A DNA stretch of 64,000 nt from RH-AL1 sp965198715 (GTDB lineage: Bacteria; Pseudomonadota; Alphaproteobacteria; Rhizobiales; Beijerinckiaceae), in assembly GCA_965198715.1 (NCBI GenBank), contig CBDAPV010000001.1, positions 1,364,001 to 1,428,000 of the forward strand, in the 5' to 3' direction. A program made the position numbers and the translations under genes. This document shows, piece by piece, positions 57,023 through 64,000 of this stretch. The notes under the pieces were generated by a model. That model was not told where the DNA came from. It was given only the letters and a program-made list of their open reading frames with translations, and ran no database searches. The number at the start of each line of letters is the position of its first letter. Positions within the stretch are counted from its first letter, which is position 1.

Positions 57023-58762
57023 ATGTTGTGGCAACAGACCTATAACCCGCTCGGGAGCGCGGTGCTCTCGACGCTGGTGGCGGCGATCCCGATCGTCGTG
57101 CTGCTCGGCCTCATCGCCGCCGGCAAGATCCAGGCCCACATCGCCGCCATCCTCGCGCTGATCGCCGCCTTCGTCGTCGTCGTCTTCGTCTTCGGCATGC
57201 CGGTCGACAAGGCTGCCAAGGCCACCGTCTTCGGCATCATGACCGGCCTGTTCCCGATCGGCTGGATCATCCTCAACGTCATCTTCCTCTACCGGCTGGC
57301 GGTGGAGAACGGCTCCTTCGCGGTGCTGCAGGGCTCCATCGCCGGCATCACCGCGGATCGTCGCCTGCAGGTCCTGCTGGTGGCCTTCGCCTTCGGTGCC
57401 TTCTTCGAGGGCGCGGCCGGCTTCGGCACGCCGGTGGCCGTCACCGGCGCCATCCTCATCGGGCTCGGCTTCTCGCCGCTCGCCGCCTCCGGCCTGTCGC
57501 TCATCGCCAACACCGCGCCCGTCGCCTACGGCGCGCTCGGCACGCCCATCGTGGTGCTGGGCCAGACCACCGGCATCGATGCCTCCGTGCTCGGCGCCAT
57601 GGTCGGGCGCCAGCTGCCGTTCTTCTCGCTTCTGGTGCCGTTCTGGGTCATCTGGGCCTTCGTCGGCTTCCGCCCGATGCTGCAGATCTGGCCGGCGATC
57701 CTCGTCACCGGCGCCAGCTTCGCCGCCGCGCAGTTCGCCGTCTCGAACTATCACGGCCCCTGGCTCGTCGACGTCGTCGCCGCGCTGGTGTCGATGAGCT
57801 GCCTCTACGCGTTCCTCAAGGTGTGGCAGCCCCGCGAGATCTGGACCAGCGCCGCGCTCGGCACCGGCGCCAAGGACACCAGCGCCACGGGCTACACAGG
57901 CGGCGCCGGCCAGCGCACCCACAACGCCCGCGCCAACACCGCCCCCGGCCACGAGGTGCCGAGCGAGGCCGAGATCCTGGCCGCGCCGCGCGGCGACATC
58001 AGCGTCATGCAGGCGTGGCTACCCTGGATCATCCTGTGCGTGACGGTCTTCGTGTGGGGCACGGATACGTTCAAGAAGACGGTCGACGCGCTGTGGCTGC
58101 CGAAATACGTCGTGCCGGGGCTCGACAAGCTCATCCAGAAGATGCCGCCGGCGGTGCCCAAGCCGACGCTCGAGGCGGCGGTCTACAAGTTCAACATCCT
58201 GTCGATGACCGGCACCGGCATCCTCGTCGCCGCGCTCATCGCCGGCCTCGTCATCGGCTACAATCCCGGACAGCTGGTGCGCGCCTACGGGCGTACGCTG
58301 CGATTGGTGTCGAAGTCGCTGATCACTATCGCTGCCATGCTCGGGCTCGGCACGCTGACGCGCTATTCCGGCCTCGACGCGACGCTCGGCCTGGCCTTCG
58401 CTCAGACCGGCGTGGTCTACCCGTTCTTCGCCGCGCTGCTCGGCTGGCTCGGCGTGGCGCTGACGGGGTCGGACACCGCCTCCAACGTGCTCTTCGGCGG
58501 ACTGCAGACGGTCACCGCCAACCAGCTCGGCCTGTCGCCGATCCTGATGGCGGCGTCGAACTCGTCCGGCGGCGTCATGGGCAAGATGATCGACGCGCAA
58601 TCGATCGTCGTCGCCTCCACCGCCACCAACTGGTTCGGCCACGAGGGCACCATCCTGCGCTTCGTGTTCAAGCACTCGATCGCGCTGGCCTGCCTCGTCG
58701 GCGTGCTGGTCATGCTCCAGGCCTACGTGGCGCCGTTCACCCACATGGTGCTGACGAAGTAG
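57023..58762 (+). CDS. lldP: L-lactate permease
   Basis: 579 residues with about 13-14 membrane helices. Signature: MLWQQTYNPLG at the start, GAFFEGAAGFGTPVAVTGAIL, IANTAPVAYGALGTPIVVLGQTTG, GSDTASNVLFGGLQTVTANQLGLSP and ASNSSGGVMGKMIDAQSIVVAST, all classic for the LctP family. It imports L-lactate, D-lactate and glycolate with protons. A 60-residue cytoplasmic loop (about 275-335) is rich in Gly, Thr and Ala. No lactate dehydrogenase is adjacent. Confidence 0.95.
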   Translation: MLWQQTYNPLGSAVLSTLVAAIPIVVLLGLIAAGKIQAHIAAILALIAAFVVVVFVFGMPVDKAAKATVFGIMTGLFPIGWIILNVIFLYRLAVENGSFAVLQGSIAGITADRRLQVLLVAFAFGAFFEGAAGFGTPVAVTGAILIGLGFSPLAASGLSLIANTAPVAYGALGTPIVVLGQTTGIDASVLGAMVGRQLPFFSLLVPFWVIWAFVGFRPMLQIWPAILVTGASFAAAQFAVSNYHGPWLVDVVAALVSMSCLYAFLKVWQPREIWTSAALGTGAKDTSATGYTGGAGQRTHNARANTAPGHEVPSEAEILAAPRGDISVMQAWLPWIILCVTVFVWGTDTFKKTVDALWLPKYVVPGLDKLIQKMPPAVPKPTLEAAVYKFNILSMTGTGILVAALIAGLVIGYNPGQLVRAYGRTLRLVSKSLITIAAMLGLGTLTRYSGLDATLGLAFAQTGVVYPFFAALLGWLGVALTGSDTASNVLFGGLQTVTANQLGLSPILMAASNSSGGVMGKMIDAQSIVVASTATNWFGHEGTILRFVFKHSIALACLVGVLVMLQAYVAPFTHMVLTK

Positions 58763-58797
58763 CGGGGATCCATCCACGGCTTTCGCGTTGTAGGGCC

Positions 58798-59073
58798 ATG
58801 GACATCTATCGCTGGCTCTTCGAAGACCGCCGCACCGGGCGCATCGTGATCGGGCAATCGCCCAACCTCTTGATGCTGGTGTTCCTCGCCGCTACGGCGT
58901 CGCGGCTGGTCGAGGGGCGCCGCGGCGCCGCCGGCTCGGCGATCCGCGGGGCGCAGGCCGGCAGCCTGTTCCTGTGGGCGCTCGACGAGGCGCTGCGCGG
59001 GGTCAACCCGTTCCGCCGCCTCGGCGGGCTGGCCGTGGTCGCCGCCGTGCCGTTCCGCCGCATGCTGAAGTGA
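58798..59073 (+). CDS. small conserved-looking membrane protein
   Basis: 91 residues from ATG 58798. One strongly hydrophobic stretch (RIVIGQSPNLLMLVFLAATASRLV) and a second helix (AGSLFLWALDEALRGVNPFRRLGGLAVVAAV) suggest two membrane segments. The motif GVNPFRRLGG is notable. Family unknown. Its stop overlaps the GTG of the cupin gene by 4 bases. Confidence 0.65.
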   Translation: MDIYRWLFEDRRTGRIVIGQSPNLLMLVFLAATASRLVEGRRGAAGSAIRGAQAGSLFLWALDEALRGVNPFRRLGGLAVVAAVPFRRMLK

Positions 59074-59660
59074 GCGGCGTCGCGCTGCCGCACGGCTGCC
59101 GCATCACGCATGGCAGCGGTGCCGCGGTGAAGACGCCGTTCGCCGACATGCCGCTGACCATGCACGAGCTATCGGCCGGCACCGGTACCGCCTTCGGCGG
59201 GCCCTACGGCTTCATCCCATTCACCACCGCGGTCCGGCTGCCGCGTCACGTCCATCTCGGCGCGCCAGTGGCGGAGGGGACGCGGGCGATGCTCGCCGAA
59301 CGCATCCTGGTGCTGAACGGCTGCGGCCTCGTCGAGCTGGCCGGCGCGCTCCACGTCGTCGCGCCGGGCTCGCTGGTCGAGATCGGCCCCGGCGTGCCGC
59401 ACAGCTGGACGGCGTGCCCGGCCGGCATCCGAATGCCCGACGGCACGAGCGCCGACGGCAGCTTCCTCATGGTCTACGAGTACGAGGCGCCCACGGGGTT
59501 CTTCCCGATCGCAACGACCGACCCGCTTGCAACGGCCGCCGCCTACGCTCCTCACGAGGGCGACGACGAGGCGATCCGCATCCCGGTGCTCGACGCCGCC
59601 GAAGCGGCAGCGCGCACCACGTTGGTATGGAACGAGCGGGTGCTGCGGCCGGAGGCGTGA
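59070..59660 (+). CDS. cupin-like protein
   Basis: 196 residues; GTG in a GTGA overlap. A single beta-barrel with FTTAVRLPRHVHLGAP, where PRHVHLG supplies His ligands, LNGCGLVELAGALHVVAPGSLVEIGPGVPHSWTACP (second cupin half with PHSW) and an extended C-terminus. Probably a small-molecule binding or oxygenase/isomerase enzyme. No substrate clue; co-translated with the small membrane protein. Confidence 0.7.
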   Translation: MSGVALPHGCRITHGSGAAVKTPFADMPLTMHELSAGTGTAFGGPYGFIPFTTAVRLPRHVHLGAPVAEGTRAMLAERILVLNGCGLVELAGALHVVAPGSLVEIGPGVPHSWTACPAGIRMPDGTSADGSFLMVYEYEAPTGFFPIATTDPLATAAAYAPHEGDDEAIRIPVLDAAEAAARTTLVWNERVLRPEA

Positions 59661-60002
59661 CAGCGAGCAGCATGTGACGGCTATCTCACCGATGCCGCCG
59701 CGGCCATGCCACCAAGCTCCGAGACGGCGATCTCCAAAGCTTGCCGAGACGACGGCGTTGCGGTATCTTTACCGACAGAAAGCACATTGTCTTTTGGCAT
59801 GACGCATGACGCAGGCTGACGCAGTCATGCAGGTTCTGACGAGAAGCGAAATCAAGCAGGTCGCCGTTCGGCCACCCCGCTCCAACCGGCATCGGCGTCA
59901 GGCCACAATATCGGAATATCCAAGATGGCGTCAGCCGACCCCGTGCCGATGCGGTGCCGGCGTCTGGCGACTTCGGGTCGGCGTCCGGCCGCAGGAACCC
60001 TC
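59661..60002. other. 342-base gap without a supported gene
   Basis: It contains the NUDIX gene's promoter region but no gene that can be supported. A 66-codon plus frame at 59806 lacks a ribosome site. Local AT-rich spots (CAATATCGGAATATCC near 59907) could be promoter elements; none is assigned. Confidence 0.5.
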
Positions 60003-60584
60003 ATGACCGCCCAGCACCCGCCCGCTCCGCCAACGCTTCCGCTGCGCGTCATCTACGAGGGCTGGACCACCTTCGGCATCGCCACCGTCACCCAGCCCGA
60101 CGGCACGCCGGTCGGCCGCTGCCTCGAGCACCACGGCGACGCGGCGGTGGTGCTGCCCTACGATCCCGCACGGCGCACCGCCCTGCTGGTGCGGCAGGTG
60201 CGTGTCGGACCGGCCTGGCGGGGCGGCGACGGCCAGCTCGACGAGGCGCCGGCCGGTGGGCTCGACGGCGGCGCGCCGGAGGCGACGGCACGGCGCGAGG
60301 CGCTGGAGGAGGCCGGCGTGCGGCTCGACCTGCTGGAGCCGGTCGGCTGCCTCTACCCCATGCCCAGCGTCTCGACCGAGCGCATCCACCTCTTCCTCGC
60401 GCCCTACGCGGCGGGCGACCGCATCGCTGAAGGCGGCGGCCTCGCCGCCGAGGGCGAGCAGGTCGTCGTCAAGGAGGTGACCCTGGCCGAACTCGCCGCC
60501 GGCGCCGCCGACGGCAGTCTCTGCGACATGAAGACGATCGTGCTGCTGCAGGCGCTGCAGCTGCGCCGGCCCGAGCTGTTCTGA
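60003..60584 (+). CDS. NUDIX hydrolase (ADP-ribose pyrophosphatase-like)
   Basis: 193 residues from ATG 60003. The Nudix box is in GGLDGGAPEATARREALEEAGVRLD (G-x5-E-x7-REALEEAG). It is followed by LYPMPSVSTERIHLFLAPY, the segment with which ADP-ribose-type enzymes bind the substrate, and a short helix. The substrate is probably a nucleoside diphosphate linked to a sugar, such as ADP-ribose or GDP-mannose. Monocistronic. Confidence 0.88.
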   Translation: MTAQHPPAPPTLPLRVIYEGWTTFGIATVTQPDGTPVGRCLEHHGDAAVVLPYDPARRTALLVRQVRVGPAWRGGDGQLDEAPAGGLDGGAPEATARREALEEAGVRLDLLEPVGCLYPMPSVSTERIHLFLAPYAAGDRIAEGGGLAAEGEQVVVKEVTLAELAAGAADGSLCDMKTIVLLQALQLRRPELF

Positions 60585-60858
60585 TGCAAGGCGCGCCGCC
60601 GGTCGCCTAGATCCGGCGCGTGCGTCGCAAGTCCTTCTAAAACAAGCCGCTGCCTGCGTCGAAGTGCCTAATGATGAAGGGATTAGCCCGGCAAAGGTCA
60701 CGAACGGACGCCCAAGTCGATTTCGGACAAAGGCTTAGATTTCGCCGCCGCTGGACCAGAGGGGAGGGCAACGGTCTATTATCCGCTGGCCCATTTCCCA
60801 TGAGCGATCTACGAGAGACCGACGCACGGCCAGGTGGCTTGCGCTGTGAGCAGGCCTC

Positions 60859-61917
60859 TTGAAACATCCCGCGCATCTCCTCGCCGTCGCGACCGCGTCG
60901 CCGCCCCACGTCATCACCCAGGCCGAAGTCTCGAAGGTCGCCGGCGAGATCTTCGCCGCGCGCTACGAGGACTTCGGCCGGCTGTCGCGCGTTTTCGGCA
61001 CCAGCAGCGGGATCGTGACGCGTCAGGCGGTGCGCCCGCTGGAATGGTACGCTCAGCCGCTGGGCTGGCCCGAGCGCACCGCCGCCTTCGTCGAGGGCGG
61101 CAAGGCGCTGTTTCTCGACGCCGCCCGCAAGGCGCTGGCCGCCGCCGGCATCGCCGCCTCTGAGGTCGACACCGTGGTGTCGGTGAGTTCCACCGGCATC
61201 GCGACGCCCAGCATCGAGGCCCTCGTCATGGGCGAGATCGGCTTCCGTTCCGACATCACCCGCGTGCCGCTGTTCGGGCTGGGCTGCGCCGGCGGCGTCA
61301 CCGGCTTCTCGATCGCCTCGCGGCTCGCCGAGGCCCGCCCCGGCTCCAACGTGCTCCTCGTGGTGGTCGAGCTCTGCACCACCGCCTTCCGGCTCGACAC
61401 GCTGACCCCGGCGAACATCGTCGCCACCGCCCTCTTCGGCGACGGCGCGGCCGCCTGCGTGCTGCGCGCCGGCGATGCCGGCGGCCTTGCCTACGTCGAG
61501 GCCACCGGCGAGCACACCTGGCCCGACACGCTCGACATCATGGGCTGGAACGTCGAGCCCGAGGGCCTCGGCGTCATTTTCGCCCAGGCCATCCCGCCCT
61601 TCGCCCACGAGCACGTCGGGCCGGCGATCAGCGGCATCCTCGCTCGCTCCGGTCACACCATGGCCGACGTCGACCGCTTCGTCTGCCACCCCGGCGGCAA
61701 GCGCGTGGTGCTGGCGCTGGAAGGCGCGCTGGAGCTGGCGCCCGGCACGCTCGACCACGAGCGCGACGTGCTCGCCGCCCACGGCAACATGTCCTCCCCC
61801 ACCGTCCTCTTCGTGCTCGAGCGTGTGCTGCAGCGCGGCCTGCCGGACCGCTCCGTCCTCAACGCGATGGGACCGGGCTTCACCTCGAGCTGCGTGACGC
61901 TGAGGCAGGCGGCGTGA
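60859..61917 (+). CDS. type III polyketide synthase
   Basis: 352 residues from TTG 60859 (no better start in frame). The catalytic triad is in place: Cys143 in GLGCAGGVTG, His277 in CHPGGKRV and Asn310 in HGNMSSPT. The C-terminal MGPGFTSSCVTLRQ closes the fold. Such enzymes elongate a starter acyl-CoA with malonyl-CoA to make pyrones or resorcinols. It overlaps the methyltransferase gene by 4 bases. This arrangement recalls BpsA-BpsB of Bacillus and SrsA-SrsB of Streptomyces, which make methylated alkylpyrones or alkylresorcinols. Confidence 0.93.
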   Translation: MKHPAHLLAVATASPPHVITQAEVSKVAGEIFAARYEDFGRLSRVFGTSSGIVTRQAVRPLEWYAQPLGWPERTAAFVEGGKALFLDAARKALAAAGIAASEVDTVVSVSSTGIATPSIEALVMGEIGFRSDITRVPLFGLGCAGGVTGFSIASRLAEARPGSNVLLVVVELCTTAFRLDTLTPANIVATALFGDGAAACVLRAGDAGGLAYVEATGEHTWPDTLDIMGWNVEPEGLGVIFAQAIPPFAHEHVGPAISGILARSGHTMADVDRFVCHPGGKRVVLALEGALELAPGTLDHERDVLAAHGNMSSPTVLFVLERVLQRGLPDRSVLNAMGPGFTSSCVTLRQAA

Positions 61918-62423
61918 CGCTCGCGCCGGCGATCCTGGCGCTGGTGACGATGCAGCGCCTCGGCGAACTGGTGCTGGCGCGCCGCAACACGCGCGGGCTG
62001 CTCGCCCGCGGCGGCGTCGAGATCGCGCCGGGGCATTATCCCGCTGTCATCGCCTGCCACAGCCTCTGGCTCGCCACGCTGTGGCTGCTCGGCTTCGACC
62101 GGCCGGTGCAGCTCGGCTGGCTGGTCGTATTCGTCGTGCTGCAGGCGATGCGCGTCTGGATCCTCGCCACGCTCGGGTCGCGCTGGACCACCCGCATCAT
62201 CGTCGTGCCCGGCGAGACCCTGGTGGCGCGCGGTCCCTACCGCTGGATTCGGCACCCGAACTACGCGGTCGTCGTCGGCGAGATCGCGGTGCTGCCGATG
62301 GTGTTCGGCCTGCCGCTGGTCGCGCTCGCCTACACGCTCTTCAACGCCGCCGTGCTGTACGTCCGAATTCGCGCGGAGAACCGCGCGCTCGGCGGCGGGA
62401 CCCTCGATGCACGGGTCGCCTAG
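61914..62423 (+). CDS. isoprenylcysteine carboxyl methyltransferase (ICMT)-family protein
   Basis: 169 residues; GTG in a GTGA overlap with the PKS gene. Multiple membrane helices, ending with the ICMT signature GPYRWIRHPNYAVVVGEI (R-H-P-N-Y) and RIRAENRAL. Next to a type III PKS it most likely methylates the hydroxyl of an alkylpyrone or alkylresorcinol, as BpsB does. Its stop overlaps the transporter gene by 17 bases. Confidence 0.9.
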   Translation: MTLAPAILALVTMQRLGELVLARRNTRGLLARGGVEIAPGHYPAVIACHSLWLATLWLLGFDRPVQLGWLVVFVVLQAMRVWILATLGSRWTTRIIVVPGETLVARGPYRWIRHPNYAVVVGEIAVLPMVFGLPLVALAYTLFNAAVLYVRIRAENRALGGGTLDARVA

Positions 62424-64000
62424 CAGCGGGTCCGCCGGTCAGGCGGACCGGCCCGGGCAAGACGATAGCGCCCTGACGCTGCGTACGACGCTCGGCTTCG
62501 TCGTGATGTGCGTGGGCATGTTCATGGCGATCCTCGACGTGCAGGTCGTGGCGACCTCGCTGCCGACGATCCGCACCGCGCTCGACATCGGCGATTCCGC
62601 GATGAGCTGGATCCAGACCGCCTACCTCGTGGCCGAGGTCGTCGCGATCCCGCTGACCGGCGTGCTGACGCGCGTGATGACCATGCGCTGGCTGTTCGTC
62701 GTCGCCGTCGCCTTCTTCACCGCCGCCTCGCTGGGCTGCGCGACGAGCTCGAGCTTCGGCACGCTCATCGCCTGGCGCGTGCTGCAGGGCTTTTCCGGCG
62801 GCACGCTGATCCCCGCCGTGTTCGCGGCCGTGTTCCTGCTGTTCCCGCTTCGCCACCAGGCACTGGCGACGACGCTCGCCGGCGTGCTGGCGGTGCTCGC
62901 CCCCACCGTCGGCCCGATCGTCGGCGGCTGGATTACCGACACCTTCGAGTGGAACTGGCTGTTCCTCATCAACGTCGGCCCGGGGCTCGTCGCCGCGCTC
63001 GCTGCCGCCGCGCTGCTGCCGCGGCAGAAGCCCGATCTCGCCCACCTGCGCACGCTCGACATCGCCGCGCTGGCGGCGATGTCCGTTGCCCTCTCGGCCC
63101 TCGAGATCGCACTGACTGAGGCGCCGCGGCTCGGCTGGGGCTCTTCCGCGATCCTCGGCCTGCTGGCGCTGAGCGCCGCTGGCGGCTGGTTCTTCGTGCG
63201 CCGCACGCTGCGGGCGGCCGACCCGATCGTCGACCTGACGCTGTTCCGTGAGCGCTGCTTCGCGGTGGGCTGCGCGCTCTCCTTCACGCTGGGCATCGGC
63301 CTCTTCGGCACGATCTACCTGATGCCGGTCTTCCTCGGCCTGGTGCGGCAGCACTCCTCGCTCGAGATCGGCGAGGTCATGCTCGTCACCGGCCTGGCGC
63401 AATTGGTGGCGGCGCCGCTTGCGGTGGTGCTGGAGCAGCGCGTCGACTCGCGGCTGCTCTCGGTCGCCGGCTTCGTGCTCTTCGGCCTCGGCCTCGGCCT
63501 CAGCGCCACCCAGACCATCACCACGGATTTCTCCGGCATGTTCTGGCCGCAGGTGGTGCGCGGCCCGGCGATCATGATCTGCCTGCTGGCGCCGACCAAC
63601 CTGGCGCTGGGCCGCCTCGCGCCCCACCGCGTCGCCGACGCCAGCGGCCTCTTCAACCTGATGCGCAACCTCGGCGGCGCTGTCGGCCTGGCGGCGATCG
63701 ACTCGCTCATCTACGGCCGTGTCCCCGCGCTGGCGGCGGCGCTCGCGGCGCGGCTCAAGGCCGGTGACGTCACCGCGGCCCGGGCGATCGGCCTTCCGGT
63801 CGACTACTACCTCGCCCACCTGACGCAGCCGCTCTCCGGCGCCGATCAGGCCGGCCTCGCCGAGCTCGTCCAGCGCGCCGCGCTCTCGCAGGCGATCGAC
63901 GAGGCCTGGGCGCTCACCGCACTCCTGACGCTCGCCGCCATCGCCTCGCTGCTCTTCGTGCGTTCGCTGCGGCTGGCCGTCGTGCACCCCGAACCCGTGG
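62407..64000 (+). CDS. MFS drug/product exporter, DHA2 (EmrB-like), partial at 3' end
   Basis: 531 codons in the window from ATG 62407, still open at the edge. Transmembrane segments in the 14-helix DHA2 pattern: FVVMCVGMFMAILDVQVVATSLPTI in helix 1 (motif D1-type), AWRVLQGFSGGTLIP, VGPIVGGWITDTFEWNWLFLIN (motif C), and LFGTIYLMPVFLGLVRQHSS. It should export a small lipophilic compound, most simply the methylated polyketide made by the two preceding genes. Confidence 0.9.
   Translation, partial: MHGSPSSGSAGQADRPGQDDSALTLRTTLGFVVMCVGMFMAILDVQVVATSLPTIRTALDIGDSAMSWIQTAYLVAEVVAIPLTGVLTRVMTMRWLFVVAVAFFTAASLGCATSSSFGTLIAWRVLQGFSGGTLIPAVFAAVFLLFPLRHQALATTLAGVLAVLAPTVGPIVGGWITDTFEWNWLFLINVGPGLVAALAAAALLPRQKPDLAHLRTLDIAALAAMSVALSALEIALTEAPRLGWGSSAILGLLALSAAGGWFFVRRTLRAADPIVDLTLFRERCFAVGCALSFTLGIGLFGTIYLMPVFLGLVRQHSSLEIGEVMLVTGLAQLVAAPLAVVLEQRVDSRLLSVAGFVLFGLGLGLSATQTITTDFSGMFWPQVVRGPAIMICLLAPTNLALGRLAPHRVADASGLFNLMRNLGGAVGLAAIDSLIYGRVPALAAALAARLKAGDVTAARAIGLPVDYYLAHLTQPLSGADQAGLAELVQRAALSQAIDEAWALTALLTLAAIASLLFVRSLRLAVVHPEPV

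Noticed and set aside
59806..60006. 66-codon plus frame before the NUDIX gene
   Set aside because: No ribosome site and Arg-rich random composition; it looks like non-coding DNA.

Overview
The window is GC-rich chromosomal DNA, read here as an alphaproteobacterium. The basis is the ATP12-type F1 chaperone, HemJ, an AUU-started infC whose N-terminus resembles alphaproteobacterial IF-3, UbiK, SlyX, EgtB/EgtD and very high third-position GC. Genus cannot be fixed from the sequence alone; a Reyranella-like or other rhizobial/rhodospirillal relative would fit. Many genes start with GTG or TTG and overlap the upstream gene by 1-4 bases, so starts were chosen from overlaps and Shine-Dalgarno (SD) sites rather than from the longest frame.

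Layout. 1-8.5 kb is ordinary housekeeping: two TonB-like proteins, a GH25 lipoprotein, a DUF465 protein, an alpha/beta hydrolase, a GT4 enzyme, infC, hemJ, a chorismate mutase and ATP12. tRNA-Gly(GCC) and tRNA-Arg(ACG) follow at 8.6-9.0 kb.

9.29-30.75 kb is the centrepiece: about 19 tightly coupled genes in three blocks. The first (+) block has two nucleotide-sugar epimerases, a B12-binding radical SAM protein, one GT4, three CgeB-like glycosyltransferases and an OpgH-like membrane glucosyltransferase. A (-) block has an inositol-phosphate synthase, a methyltransferase and an apparently circularly permuted glycosidase. The last (+) block has a second inositol-phosphate-synthase-like protein, a variant HD protein, a methyltransferase, a Gfo/Idh oxidoreductase, a YcaO protein, an IolE-like TIM barrel, a GT4 and a PIG-L deacetylase. 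The logic (make inositol phosphate, glycosylate it, deacetylate the sugar, then modify with YcaO and radical SAM chemistry) resembles the first steps of mycothiol synthesis grafted onto oligosaccharide assembly. The product is unknown.

30.9-36.2 kb holds an outer-membrane barrel, ubiK, an LHPP-like phosphatase, an acyl-CoA synthetase and an MFS transporter. 36.2-54.3 kb mixes core genes (slyX, serB, miaA, truB, selA, tRNA-Sec, galM, SCO1-like) with accessory DNA: diverged direct repeats around an orphan gene, four toxin-antitoxin modules (HigBA-like, TacAT-like, ParDE with a frameshifted toxin, PIN/antitoxin), palindromic intergenic repeats and a small prophage-like regulatory module. 54.6-64 kb has egtB-egtD (ergothioneine), lactate permease, a cupin, a NUDIX hydrolase and a type III PKS / ICMT-like methyltransferase / MFS exporter operon that runs off the end.
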